DNA of 64,000 bases from assembly GCF_030499515.1 (NCBI RefSeq), contig NZ_JASTWJ010000001.1, positions 4,444,001 through 4,508,000 on the forward strand, written 5' to 3'. Origin of the DNA: Streptomyces sp. DT2A-34. GTDB lineage: Bacteria > Actinomycetota > Actinomycetes > Streptomycetales > Streptomycetaceae. This document shows, piece by piece, positions 25,867-34,270 of the stretch; position 1 is the stretch's first letter, and the number at the start of each line of letters is the position of its first letter. The position numbers and the translations under genes were made by a program. The notes under the pieces were generated by a model. The model saw nothing but the letters and a program-made list of their open reading frames with translations, made no database searches and had not been told where the DNA came from.

Positions 25867-27069
25867 TCAAGCTGATGGGGCGGGTTGGGGGTCGTAGAAG
25901 GTGCCGTCGCGGAGCATCGCGAAGAGCACGTCGGCTCGTCGTCTCGCGAGGCAGAGGAGGGCTTGGGTGTGGTGTTTTCCCTGGCTGATCTTCTTGTCGT
26001 AGTAGGTCCGGGAGGCCGGGTCGGCCAGAGCCGCGAACGCGGACAGGAAGAAGGCCCGTTTGAGCTGCTTGTTTCCGCGGCGGGATGGTTGTTCGCCGCG
26101 GATCGAGGAGCCAGAACTGCGGGTTGTGGGGGCGAGGCCGGCGTAGGCGGCGAGGTGGGCGGCGGTCGGGAACGAACGGCCGTCGCCGACGTCGATGAGG
26201 ATGCGGGCTCCGGTCCTGACGCCGATCCCCGGCATGGACGTCAGGACCTTGGAAAGAGGGTGGTTCTCCAGCAGTTCCTCGATCCGGGTGGCCAAGAGTT
26301 TCCGCTGGTCAAGCACCGCTCGGAGCGAGTTGGCGAGGCTGGGGACGATCAGAGCGGCCGCGTCGGTGCCCGGGACGACGACGGTCTGTTCGTCCAGTGC
26401 GGTGAAGATGTCCTCGACGAGCCGCTCGGCCATCCGCGGTGCCTTCGGGCGTATCAACGCAATGAGCCGTCGGCGTCCGGCTTTGCGGATCTGGGCCGGG
26501 GAGCCGAACTGGTCGAGGAGCTTGAGCACGGCCGGGTGTTGGACGCGTGGGCCCAGGATCCGTTCCAGCGACGGGTGGATCTGGGTGAGCAGGCCCCGCA
26601 GGCGGTTGCTGATGCGGGTTGCTTCGCCGGCCAGGTCGTCGTCGAAGCCGACGATCATCTCCAGCTCGGCGATGGTCTCGTCCTCGAGGTCGACCGAGCG
26701 GAGCGTGTGAGGCATGACGCGGGCCGCGTCTGCGATGACGAACGCGTCGCGGGCATCTGTCTTGGCCTCGCCGGGATAGAGGTCGGCGATCCGCCGCATC
26801 GTCAGGCCGGGCAGATAGGCGACCGGGCAGCCCATGTCCCGGGCCACCGCCAGCGGCAGAGCCCCGATCGAGGCCGGCTGGTCGACCACCACGAGCACGG
26901 TCCCGTGCTTGGCCTGCAGTTTGCCGAACACTTCGCGGAGCTTCGGCTCGCTGTTGGGCAGCCGCTTGTCGAAGGCCTTCTTCCCGGCCGGGGTGACGGC
27001 GGTGGCGTGGTGTTCGCCCTTGCCGACGTCCAGGCCGAGGAAAGCGCCGATGTCACTGACGTCGATCAC
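25867..27069 (-). CDS. IS110-family transposase (DEDD recombinase)
   Basis: A 400-residue transposase. GTG 27069 starts MIDVSDIGAFLGLDVGKGEH, where the Asp in GLDVGK is the first catalytic acid of the RuvC-like DEDD domain. VVVDQPAS and the segment YPGEAKTDARDAFVIADAAR supply the remaining acids. The C-terminal Tnp_20-type domain has MPGIGVRTGARILIDVGDG (helix-hairpin-helix) and the conserved Ser region PTTRSSGSSIRGEQPSRRGNK. The longer open frame upstream to 27810 is chance. Length is normal and no frameshift is visible, so the element may be active. The family is now known to use an RNA from the non-coding end to choose donor and target sites. Confidence 0.93.
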   Translation of the reverse strand: MIDVSDIGAFLGLDVGKGEHHATAVTPAGKKAFDKRLPNSEPKLREVFGKLQAKHGTVLVVVDQPASIGALPLAVARDMGCPVAYLPGLTMRRIADLYPGEAKTDARDAFVIADAARVMPHTLRSVDLEDETIAELEMIVGFDDDLAGEATRISNRLRGLLTQIHPSLERILGPRVQHPAVLKLLDQFGSPAQIRKAGRRRLIALIRPKAPRMAERLVEDIFTALDEQTVVVPGTDAAALIVPSLANSLRAVLDQRKLLATRIEELLENHPLSKVLTSMPGIGVRTGARILIDVGDGRSFPTAAHLAAYAGLAPTTRSSGSSIRGEQPSRRGNKQLKRAFFLSAFAALADPASRTYYDKKISQGKHHTQALLCLARRRADVLFAMLRDGTFYDPQPAPSA

Positions 27070-27300
27070 GTGCGTCCTTCGGTCGTCCTCGCCCGGCCGT
27101 CCCACGGCACCGATCGCCACATCCACATTACGAAGAGCCTCCCGACCTGCGAAGAAGCCGGTGGTCATGCCCCTAATCAGCGGTCTGTCGATGCCTCCGG
27201 AGCCGGTGACACCACCCCCCAAGACATGCGATCGACAGGGGGAGAAAGTCATGCCAACTCCGAAGGCCGGGCGCCCCATTGCGGGGCTACCAAAAAGGTA
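27070..27300 (-). ncRNA. Candidate IS110 bridge RNA region
   Basis: This non-coding stretch precedes the transposase start on the minus strand, where IS110-group elements encode their bridge RNA. It contains an 8-bp inverted repeat CTGTCGAT/ATCGACAG (27185-27192 and 27231-27238), nested smaller palindromes (GGTGTCACC, CCGGCTCCGG) and a CCCCC/GGGGG arm pair. The loop holds TTGGGGGGTGG on the minus strand, and TGGGGGG also occurs at the right junction (27302-27308), so it may be a target guide. Assignment is by position and structure only. Confidence 0.45.
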
Positions 27301-27408
27301 ATGGGGGGCGCCGGGTGCCGCCTGCGGGCAGGGTGCTGCCAGCAGGAACGGGAAGCGTGCCCTGGCTGGGAAAGGCGAAGCTGCCCCGGCTGGGAAAGGC
27401 GAAGAGGA

Positions 27409-27498
27409 GCCGACGTCGGCCGTGCAACGGGTCATGGAGCCGACGTCGGCCACGCAACCGGTCAAGGAGCCGACGTCGGCCGGCCCGTCCCCGCAGCG
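27409..27498. repeat. 30-bp tandem repeat, three copies
   Basis: The palindrome GCCGACGTCGGC recurs at 27409-27420, 27439-27450 and 27469-27480, each in a unit of 30 bp. The last copy overlaps the 3' end of the minus-strand TadE-like gene; the first two lie past its stop. Read in frame they give ADVGS-containing decapeptides. Confidence 0.75.
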
Positions 27499-28292
27499 CT
27501 GCCCGGCGGAGGCCCCGTCGGCAGGGTCGCGCCCTCCGGACCCGCAGGCCCCGCCCGTGCCCTGACCTCCGCCGCGAACGGCCCCCGGCCAGACGCCGCC
27601 GTAACGTCCGAGACCTCGCCCACCACCACGCACCGCACGAGCCGCACGCCCTGCGCCCGGGCCACCCGCTCCGCACGGGCGCAGGCGGCCGTACCGCCCT
27701 CCGCCCAGTGATCGGCCGCCGCGAGCGCCGCCAGATCCGCACCGCCGGCCGCACGGTGCCGGGTCACGACAGCTTGGCCCAGGGCGAGTACGACCCCGAA
27801 GACGACACACAGCACGGCGATGGCGCCCAGGCTCCAGACGGTGGCGGAACCGAGATCGGAGCGGGTGCCGACAGCAAGTCGCTGGGCAACATGCCGGGCG
27901 GCGAGGGTCCTGCGGGCCGCATGCCGCTCGATCCCGGCGCTGTGCCCGGAGCTCGGACCGGTCAGGGGCGTGCGTTCAGGTTCTCGGCCAGTGGCGGGCC
28001 TGCGGCCGGGTCCCCGGTCGACGACGGGTTCGGCGGCAGATCGCCGGTCGGCGACGGGTTCGGCGGCAGATCGCCGGTCGGCGACGGGTTCGGCGGCAGC
28101 TCCCCGGCCGGCGACGGGCTGGGGATCAGCTCCCCGACCGGCGATCGGCCTACGGCCAGTGCTCCAGCCCCTGAGGGAGCTACAGCCCCAGCCGACGACA
28201 GAGGCGCGGGCCGAAGAACGACCGCCCGACGTCCCGCGCGCAGATCGTCGTCCGGCGACAGGCCCGATCCCCACTGTGAACCCCCCTCTCAT
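27462..28292 (-). CDS. TadE/TadG-like secreted protein (Rv3654c family)
   Basis: A 276-residue protein at the end of the Tad operon. The start ATG 28292 overlaps the stop of the upstream TadE gene by four bases (ATGA), favouring coupled translation. The first 130 residues are low complexity and include four 10-residue repeats of the ADRRSAAEPV type. The conserved part begins with GSATVWSLGAIAVLCVVFG, a single membrane span, followed by ALGQAVVTRHRAAGGADLAALAAAD, which is the helical signature of Rv3654c/TadE-like proteins. The C-terminal tail is Pro/Gly-rich and merges with the 30-bp repeat near the IS element. It is probably exported and pilus-associated. An internal start nearer the membrane span is possible. 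Confidence 0.7.
   Translation of the reverse strand: MRGGFTVGIGPVAGRRSARGTSGGRSSARASVVGWGCSSLRGWSTGRRPIAGRGADPQPVAGRGAAAEPVADRRSAAEPVADRRSAAEPVVDRGPGRRPATGREPERTPLTGPSSGHSAGIERHAARRTLAARHVAQRLAVGTRSDLGSATVWSLGAIAVLCVVFGVVLALGQAVVTRHRAAGGADLAALAAADHWAEGGTAACARAERVARAQGVRLVRCVVVGEVSDVTAASGRGPFAAEVRARAGPAGPEGATLPTGPPPGSAAGTGRPTSAP
28023..28142. repeat. 30-bp in-frame tandem repeat, four copies
   Basis: Units start at 28023, 28053, 28083 and 28113, the first two identical and the last two diverged. Each begins GACGGGTTCGGCGGCAG or a variant. They lie inside the TadE-like gene and encode ten-residue repeats on the minus strand, so copy-number change would not break the frame. Confidence 0.85.
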
Positions 28293-28702
28293 GTCCCCGC
28301 CCCCACCAACTCCTCCGCGGACGCCACGGCTTCCTCCCGTACCTCGAAGGGGAGCCCACGCAGCACCGGCGGCTTTGCCACGACGACCACGCGGACTTCG
28401 TCCCCCTCCCGGCCGACCGTGACCGTCGCGCCGCGCGGTGCCGCCTCACGGGTCACCTCGATGACCGCGTCGGCCGGGTCCTGCCGGGCCGCCGCGCGGG
28501 CGCCCGTACGGGCGGCGTCCACGCACTGGATCTGCGCGGCCACCACGAGCAGCCCCCACACGAGCGCCATCGCGAACATCACCAGCACGGGCAGCACGAC
28601 AGCCGACTCCGCCGTCACGAACCCCTGATCCGATCCCCGACCGGGCCCCCGACCGGCACCCCGGTCCGTTCCCCGCGCAATGTCCCGCTCACATCCGCGC
28701 AT
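28289..28702 (-). CDS. TadE-family pilus assembly protein
   Basis: A 137-residue minor-pilin-like protein. After a charged N-terminus of about 25 residues comes GFVTAESAVVLPVLVMFAMALVWGLLVVA, where the Glu five residues past the Gly and the hydrophobic helix are the type IV pilin-like processing and assembly signature. The remainder (CVDAARTGARAAARQD then beta-rich sequence) is typical of TadE. ATG 28702 overlaps the DUF4244 gene end by 14 bp and its stop overlaps the next start, so the three small genes form a tightly coupled set. It probably forms a minor pilin or exported pseudopilin. Confidence 0.82.
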   Translation of the reverse strand: MRGCERDIARGTDRGAGRGPGRGSDQGFVTAESAVVLPVLVMFAMALVWGLLVVAAQIQCVDAARTGARAAARQDPADAVIEVTREAAPRGATVTVGREGDEVRVVVVAKPPVLRGLPFEVREEAVASAEELVGAGT

Positions 28703-28898
28703 CGAGTGCCTGCTTCACGATGGCCTGCAACTCCGCGCTGACCTGCCCGCTCGTCACGACCTTGTAGAGCACCACGGCGAACGCCACCGCCGCCACGATC
28801 CCCATCGCGTACTCGGAGGTGACCATCCCCGTGTCCCGCCGCGCCGCCCGCATCCTGCACACCAGCGCACGCATCCGTGCCCGTACCACCTTGTACAT
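28689..28898 (-). CDS. DUF4244 Flp-pilin-like protein
   Basis: A 69-residue protein. A basic N-terminus (RARMRALVCRMRAARRDTGM) precedes VTSEYAMGIVAAVAFAVVLYKVV, a hydrophobic segment with Glu at the fifth position after Met-Val, as in Flp major pilins cleaved by TadV-type peptidases. The helix continues as a short amphipathic C-terminus. The size and location between TadC and TadE suggest that this is the main pilin subunit. No TadV peptidase gene is in the window. Confidence 0.82.
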   Translation of the reverse strand: MYKVVRARMRALVCRMRAARRDTGMVTSEYAMGIVAAVAFAVVLYKVVTSGQVSAELQAIVKQALDARM

Positions 28899-29026
28899 CT
28901 CAACCCCCGTAAGGCTCAGTCCTGTTGAAACCAGCTGTTGAACGTCTGCTGCCGAAGCCCGAACTCGCCTACTGCCGAACTCCGAACCCGTCTACTGACC
29001 GACGGCCGTCGCCGCCCCTCACCTCC

Positions 29027-29815
29027 TCATCCACCACCCCCTCCCAGCACCCCGCCCGCAAGCCCGATCACCACCGGCGCCACGCCCACCGCGATGAACG
29101 CGGGCAGGAAGCACAGCCCCACCGGCGCGGTGACCATGACGGCCGCCCGCCGGGCCCGCTCGGTCGCGGAGCGCGCCCAGTCGGCGCGGGCCTCCGCGGC
29201 GAGCCGAGCGACCGGTCCGGCCGCCGGAAGCCCCGACACACCGGCTCTTTCGAGCAACCGCGCCAGCGCGCCGGCCCCCGGCATCGAGGCCAGCCGTCGC
29301 CACGCCTCGCCCGGTTCACCGCCGAGCCGCACCTCCGCCGCCCCTCGCGCCAGCCCGTCCCCGACGGGACCGCCCAAGGCCTCGCCCACGGCCTGCGCCG
29401 CGATCACCGGACCGGCTCCCGCCGCGATACAGGCCGCCAACAGATCGGCGGCGAGCGGCAGCTGGCGAGCCACCTCACCGGCGTCGGGCTCCTCCTCGAC
29501 GCCACCGGCCCCCTGCCGACGCCGCCACGTCCACAGCCCGCCCGCGACGATCAGTCCCACTGCCAGGCCCGCGACGCCGCCGACCAGCGCCCAGCCTGCG
29601 CCCACGACCGCCGCCATGGGCAGCCCTCGCCTCATCCCCTGCCGGACGTCGAACCGTCGACGTATCGACGTCACGTCGGCAGTCGTCATCAACTCGGCCA
29701 GGCGTCGTCGCACCCTCCGTTCGCGCCGCGCCGCCACGGGCCACCGCAACAGCCACCCGACGACCAACGCCGCCCCCAGGGCTGCCCCCAGCCTGTGGAC
29801 AACCTCCGCACTCAC
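29027..29815 (-). CDS. tadC: Tad secretion system inner-membrane protein TadC (T2SF)
   Basis: A 262-residue protein with membrane spans near residues 8-25, 70-95 and 235-258 and a central cytoplasmic helical domain (ARQLPLAADLLAACIAAGAGPVIAAQ) typical of type II secretion F proteins. With TadB it should form the platform on which the ATPase TadA acts. It follows tadB by 82 bp on the same strand. A Gly-rich stretch ends the protein. Confidence 0.85.
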   Translation of the reverse strand: MSAEVVHRLGAALGAALVVGWLLRWPVAARRERRVRRRLAELMTTADVTSIRRRFDVRQGMRRGLPMAAVVGAGWALVGGVAGLAVGLIVAGGLWTWRRRQGAGGVEEEPDAGEVARQLPLAADLLAACIAAGAGPVIAAQAVGEALGGPVGDGLARGAAEVRLGGEPGEAWRRLASMPGAGALARLLERAGVSGLPAAGPVARLAAEARADWARSATERARRAAVMVTAPVGLCFLPAFIAVGVAPVVIGLAGGVLGGGGG

Positions 29816-29897
29816 GCCGCCGCCTCCCTCGCACGCCCCGGCCCGCCCACGTCCTCATGCCGCCGTCTCCTTCGCACGCCCCGACTCACCCCAGTCC

Positions 29898-30758
29898 TCA
29901 CGCCGCCTCCGCTCCCCTCACGATCCACATCGCCCACCACATCCCCAGCCCCTCCAGCACTCCGCCGACCACCACGCACCCGAGCCCCGCCCCGGTATGC
30001 AGCAGCACATGCAGCGGGTCGGCGCCCATCACGGCACCCAGCAGCAGCCCCAGGACCGGCAACCCGGCGAGCATCGCCACGGTCGACCGAGCCCCCGCCA
30101 ACTGGGCGCGCAGATCGGCACGTTGGTCCCGCTCCGCCCGCAGCGCCCCTTCCAGCCGGTCGAGTCCGGCCGCAAGCCCCGCGCCCTGGTCGACGGCCAC
30201 CCGCCAGCACGCCGCCAAGCCCGACAGGCCCTCGGCGCCCGGCTGCCGTGCCGCGGAGGTGAGCGCGCCCGGCACGTCCCCGCCGAACCGCGCCGCCGCC
30301 AGCACCGCGGCCTGCGCTTCACCGAGCCCACCGCAGTCCCGTGCCACCCGCAGCAACGCCTCACCCGGCTGCCGCCCGGCCCGTACCTCCCCGGCAAGCG
30401 CCCCGCACAGCGAGATCACCGCGTCCCCGCAACGCTCCCGCGTCCGGCGCGCCTCCCGGGCCAACCGCACCCTCCGCAGCAACGGCACCCCGGCCGCCCC
30501 CGCGACGACCGGCAGCAACGACGCCCCCAGCACACCCAGCACCAGCCCGACGGCCGGCGCCCACCATTCGGCCCGCAACCGCCCCCGCAGCCGCCGCAGC
30601 TCCCCGGCCATCCGCCGCCAGTCGGGCGGCCCGGCTCCCACCACCCCACCGCCCGCAAGCAGCAACTCGGCCCGCCGCGTCCCGGAGTTCCGCCCGCCCA
30701 GCAACCAGACCGCCGCCCCGAGACACGCCGCTGCCGCGCCCAACGACATCTCACCCAT
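29898..30758 (-). CDS. tadB: Tad secretion system inner-membrane protein TadB (T2SF)
   Basis: A 286-residue protein with an N-terminal span, two central spans (AVGLVLGVLGASLLPVVAGAAG) and two C-terminal spans (TVAMLAGLPVLGLLLGAVMGA, GAGLGCVVVGGVLEG). The cytoplasmic T2SF domain includes ALAGEVRAGRQPGEALLRVA, the conserved GxPxxxAL-like region. It is the partner of TadC and lies 101 bp downstream of tadA on the same strand. Confidence 0.85.
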   Translation of the reverse strand: MGEMSLGAAAACLGAAVWLLGGRNSGTRRAELLLAGGGVVGAGPPDWRRMAGELRRLRGRLRAEWWAPAVGLVLGVLGASLLPVVAGAAGVPLLRRVRLAREARRTRERCGDAVISLCGALAGEVRAGRQPGEALLRVARDCGGLGEAQAAVLAAARFGGDVPGALTSAARQPGAEGLSGLAACWRVAVDQGAGLAAGLDRLEGALRAERDQRADLRAQLAGARSTVAMLAGLPVLGLLLGAVMGADPLHVLLHTGAGLGCVVVGGVLEGLGMWWAMWIVRGAEAA

Positions 30759-30859
30759 TCAGACCACCGACCCCCTCACGCCACCGACTCCTCACCGCTT
30801 CGGAACCCCTCACGGTCACCACGCCCCATCTCCGCGGCCCCGCACCCTCGCGATCACGA

Positions 30860-32593
30860 TCACGGCACACACGCCTCATCACTTGCGCCCCGAAGAAGAC
30901 CCCGCAGCCGCTCCCACCCCCGCTCGTACGCGAACGCCTCCGTGCCCCAGCGCAGCGCCGGCACCGTCCGCACCAACCCCGACGGGTCCCGCTCCAGCAC
31001 ATGCACCTCCGAGATCCGCCGCCGCCCGGCCCGGTCGCGCACGAGATGGAGTACGACCGACAGCGCGGCCGCCAACTGGCTGTGCAGCGCGGCCCGGTCG
31101 AGCCCGGCCGCCGTACCGAGCGCCTCCAGCCGGGCCGGCACGTCGGCCGCCGCGTTCGCGTGGACGGTCCCGCAGCCTCCTTCGTGACCGGTGTTCAGGG
31201 CGGCCAGCAGATGGACCACTTCCGGTCCGCGCACCTCGCCCACGACCAGCCGGTCCGGCCGCATCCGCAGCGCCTGCCGCACCAGGTCCTCGAGGCTGAC
31301 GAGCCCGGCGCCCTCCTGGTTGGCGGGTCGGCTCTCCAGCCGTACGACATGTGGATGGTCCGGCCTGAGCTCCGCCGAGTCCTCCGCGAGCACGATCCGC
31401 TCGCCTGACCCGGCCAGCCCGAGCAACGCGCTCAGCAACGTCGTCTTGCCACTGCCGGTCCCGCCGCTGATGAGGAAGGACAGCCGCGCGTCGACCAGAG
31501 CCCGCAGCACCCGGTCGCCGCCCGGCGGCACCGTGCCCGCCGCGACCAGTTCGTCGAGCGTGAACGCCCGCGGCCGTACGACCCGCAGCGACAGACAGGT
31601 ACAGCCGACGGCGACCGGTGGCAGCACCGCGTGCAACCGGGTCCCGTCGGGCAGCCGGGCGTCCACCCAGGGGCGCGCGTCGTCCAGCCGCCGCCCGGCC
31701 ACCGCGGCCAGGCGCTGGGCAAGGCGTCGTACGGCCGCCGCGTCCGGGAAGGACACGGAGGTCAGCTCCAGGCCCCCGCCCCGGTCCACCCAGACCCGCT
31801 CCGGCGCCGACACCAGCACATCCGTCACCGACGGATCGGCGAGCAGTGGCTCCAGCGGGCCGCTCCCGACCAGCTCGGACCGCAGCTGCTCGGCCGCCCC
31901 GAGGACTTCGGCATCCCCCAGCACCCTGCCCTGCTCCCGCAGGGCCTGCGCCACGCGCGCGGGCGTGGGCTCGGCCCCGCTCTCGACCAGCCACTGCCGC
32001 ACCCCGTCGAGCAGCCCCGTCGGCATGCCCACCCCGGCCGCGGCCCCGGCCGACGCCCACCGCCCAGCCGACGGACCGGCCCGGTCGACCGGCTCCCACC
32101 GCCCAGTGGACGTACTCGCAGCGCCCTCCGCCACGCGCGACACCACAGCGGCGCTCGTCGAGCCGTCCGGCACCCGGGCCCGCACCACACCAGCACTCAC
32201 CGAACCGTCCGACACCCGGGCCCGCACCACACCAGCACTCACCGAACCGTCCGACACCCGGGCCCGCACCACACCAGCACTCACCGAACCGTCCGACACC
32301 CGGGCCCGCACCACACCAGCACTCACCGAACCGTCCGACACCCGAGCCCGCGCGACAGCGTCACTCACCGAACCGTCCGACACCCGAGCCCGCGCGACAG
32401 CGTCACTCGCGGAACCGTCCAACGCCCATCGCGGCGTGGCCCTACGCACCCTCCCGGCCGCCGTCCCGCACGACCGCCACCGCTCGGGGGACGCCCGCAC
32501 CGAACCACCCGCGCCACCGCTCACCCACTCGAGCCCGAGCCCCGCAGCCGTACTCACGCCGTCACTCGTGCCGCTGCTCACGCCGCCCCTCAT
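30860..32593 (-). CDS. tadA: TadA/CpaF-type secretion ATPase with repeat-rich N-terminus
   Basis: A 577-residue pilus-assembly ATPase. Walker A GGTGSGKTTLL, the Asp-box region RIVLAEDSAELRP, Walker B LVVGEVRGPEVVHLL and the His-box GHEGGCGTVHAN are all present. The first 190 residues are not part of the family: they contain six 14-residue repeats of the type SDGSVSAGVVRARV encoded by a 42-bp minisatellite. ATG 32593 overlaps the stop of ssd (ATGA), which supports this long start, but an internal start near VGMPTGLLDGVRQWL would give a normal-length TadA. It powers pilin polymerisation through TadB and TadC. Confidence 0.9.
   Translation of the reverse strand: MRGGVSSGTSDGVSTAAGLGLEWVSGGAGGSVRASPERWRSCGTAAGRVRRATPRWALDGSASDAVARARVSDGSVSDAVARARVSDGSVSAGVVRARVSDGSVSAGVVRARVSDGSVSAGVVRARVSDGSVSAGVVRARVPDGSTSAAVVSRVAEGAASTSTGRWEPVDRAGPSAGRWASAGAAAGVGMPTGLLDGVRQWLVESGAEPTPARVAQALREQGRVLGDAEVLGAAEQLRSELVGSGPLEPLLADPSVTDVLVSAPERVWVDRGGGLELTSVSFPDAAAVRRLAQRLAAVAGRRLDDARPWVDARLPDGTRLHAVLPPVAVGCTCLSLRVVRPRAFTLDELVAAGTVPPGGDRVLRALVDARLSFLISGGTGSGKTTLLSALLGLAGSGERIVLAEDSAELRPDHPHVVRLESRPANQEGAGLVSLEDLVRQALRMRPDRLVVGEVRGPEVVHLLAALNTGHEGGCGTVHANAAADVPARLEALGTAAGLDRAALHSQLAAALSVVLHLVRDRAGRRRISEVHVLERDPSGLVRTVPALRWGTEAFAYERGWERLRGLLRGASDEACVP
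32159..32410. repeat. 42-bp in-frame minisatellite, six copies
   Basis: Units of exactly 42 bp start at 32159, 32201, 32243, 32285, 32327 and 32369. Three central copies are nearly identical and the last two form a second subtype. They encode 14-residue repeats in the N-terminal extension of TadA. Copy-number variation between strains would keep the frame. Confidence 0.9.
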
Positions 32594-33702
32594 GCCGCCC
32601 TCGCCTCAAGCAACGCGCGCTCCCAGAACTCCCCGCAGAACCGCGCCAGCGGCCCCCGCCCCACCGTCCCCGGCGGAGCCTTGGTCTCATGCGGTCGCAG
32701 CAGTCCCGCCTCGACCGGCACCTCCCCCACCAGCGGCAGCTCCAGCAACCGGGCCACCTCGCGGTCGTCCAGCCCGGGCGCGTACGGCCCGCGTACCGCC
32801 ACCCGCAGATCCCGCAGGACCATCCGGACCGCGGAGGCCACCTGCCGGGCGGCGGTGAGGGCGCGCAGTTCGGCGGGGACCACGAGGATCCCCATGTCGA
32901 GCTGGGCGAGGGCCTCCGCGACGCCGTCGTCGATACGGCGGGGCAGGTCGACGACGACGGCGCCTCCCCGGCGCCGGGCCGCGGCGAGTACCGCTCGCAT
33001 CGCCTGCGGCGGGACGGCGAGGCAGTCGCCGCGATCCCAGCTCAGGACCCGTAGGGAGTGCAGCTTCGGCAGGGACTCCTCCAGGGCGCCGCTGCCGAGC
33101 CGCCCGCGCGAGCCGGCGAAGGCGGGCCAGCGCAGGCCGTCGACGGCCTCGCCGCCGAGGAGGACGTCGAGTCCACCGCCCAGGGGATCGGCGTCCACAA
33201 GCAGCGTGCGTAGCCCTTCACGCGCGGCGGTGACGGCGAGGGCACAGGCGAGCGTGGATGCTCCGGCCCCGCCGCGGCCGCCGATGACCCCGACGGTGAG
33301 GGCGGGCCGGCCGACGCCCTCCGCGACATCGGCGATGCGGTCGACGAGCCACTGTTCGCCGTCGGGCAGCATCAGGACGTGGTCGGCGCCGATCTCGACG
33401 GCCCTGCGCCAGACGCCCGAGTCGTCCTGGTCCCGGCCGACCAGCACCACTCCCCGTCTGCGGCCGGCTCCGCGCACGCGGCGTGCGGCGTCGTCACCGA
33501 CCAGGACGAGCGGCGCGGCCTCCCAACTGCCTCGGGGCTCGGGCACCCCGTGGTGGACCTCCGGTGTGGCGCCGGCCGCCGCGCACAGGCGCAGCAGGTC
33601 GTCGAGCAGGTCGGCGTCCTCCGTGACGATCAACGGTTTGCCCGGCTGCCCGGAGGCGGCGGGCGGCTGATCGTGTGTGACGGCTGCGGTCACGGTTTCC
33701 AT
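32590..33702 (-). CDS. ssd: Septum-site-determining-like / CpaE-TadZ ATPase (Ssd)
   Basis: A 370-residue protein of the actinobacterial Ssd/CpaE family. The N-terminal 120 residues form a receiver-like fold (PLIVTEDADLLDDLLRLCAAAG). The C-terminal MinD/ParA fold has a deviant Walker A, GGRGGAGASTLACALA, lacking the signature Lys of active MinD proteins, followed by LLVDADPLGGGLDVLLG and VVVDLPRRIDD. Such proteins position Tad pili or affect septation. ATG 33702 follows GAAGGGGG closely; a GTG nine bases on is possible. It is the first gene of the Tad operon and its stop overlaps tadA. Confidence 0.87.
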   Translation of the reverse strand: METVTAAVTHDQPPAASGQPGKPLIVTEDADLLDDLLRLCAAAGATPEVHHGVPEPRGSWEAAPLVLVGDDAARRVRGAGRRRGVVLVGRDQDDSGVWRRAVEIGADHVLMLPDGEQWLVDRIADVAEGVGRPALTVGVIGGRGGAGASTLACALAVTAAREGLRTLLVDADPLGGGLDVLLGGEAVDGLRWPAFAGSRGRLGSGALEESLPKLHSLRVLSWDRGDCLAVPPQAMRAVLAAARRRGGAVVVDLPRRIDDGVAEALAQLDMGILVVPAELRALTAARQVASAVRMVLRDLRVAVRGPYAPGLDDREVARLLELPLVGEVPVEAGLLRPHETKAPPGTVGRGPLARFCGEFWERALLEARAA

Positions 33703-34270
33703 CCCCCTTCGCTGCATCACTCGCGTGGCCCTGCGGCCCCGCGATTCCCAAACGTGTGAAGAACCGGCAACCGGCCTCCATATGAACGGCCGATACGAAC
33801 CGGCCAAACTCGCCCGACTAACCAGAACCGGCCATGAAGTCGGCCTGAGCGGGACGCGCTGGAATCACGGTGCAGCGATCCCGAAAATCGTGTGGATCTT
33901 GGTCGATAACTGTGGACAACTCGGCGGTTGTGAATATGGCCGTCACCCATACCGGTGACCCCTGCACCGACCCCTGTGCGACTTCCGCAGAGCAGCGCGA
34001 CAGCTACACACAGTCACGGATCATGGGCATGCCGAAGAGGCGGCCGCAGCCGCCTCGCCTCGGCCTCGCGGCCGCGTTCAGAAGAGGAAAACCCACCCGG
34101 ACATGCGACGACCCCCGCCGGGGAGAGCGGGGGTCGTCTCCACGGCCGACTCGGGGGGAGGAGTCGGACCGGGTTAGCACGGTCGCGAACGATCCGTGAC
34201 TTCCATGGTGTACCCGAGAGCCCTCTCAGGCAAACCCACGCGCCCACCTTACGCCGAATGGGCTGCCCCT
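33703..34270. other. Gene-free divergent region with two hairpins
   Basis: This 568 bp stretch lies between the divergent ssd and HAD genes. It holds a hairpin GAGGCGGC-CGCA-GCCGCCTC at 34038-34057 and a 12-bp hairpin at 34107-34138. The left half is less GC-rich and must contain the Tad operon promoter. ORFs here have atypical composition and I do not call them. An unannotated small RNA ending at one of the hairpins is possible. Confidence 0.4.
34107..34138. terminator. Strong 12-bp hairpin, possible terminator
   Basis: Arms GACGACCCCCGC (34107-34118) and GCGGGGGTCGTC (34127-34138) are perfectly complementary around an 8-nt loop. There is no T-run. It lies 132 bp upstream of the HAD gene start and could end a short transcript or shape the HAD leader. 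Confidence 0.5.

Larger units (their letters stand above)
25857..27305 (-). mobile_element. IS110-family insertion sequence, about 1.4 kb
   Basis: The element comprises a DEDD transposase gene (25867-27069) and a non-coding end of about 230 bp upstream of it. The short sequence ATGGG occurs at both junctions (25857-25861 and 27301-27305), which would leave a continuous G-rich site if one copy were removed. There are no terminal inverted repeats, as expected for IS110. The flanks on both sides are the same GC-rich palindromic repeats. The precise ends are inferred from the duplicated ATGGG and could shift by a few bases. Confidence 0.75.

Noticed and set aside
27070..27810. N-terminal extension of the transposase frame
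   Set aside because: The frame crosses the IS boundary and the TadE-like gene; the DEDD domain starts at GTG 27069.
33677..33958. Small plus-strand ORF between ssd and the HAD gene
   Set aside because: It overlaps the ssd start antisense, has no ribosome site and has atypical codon composition.
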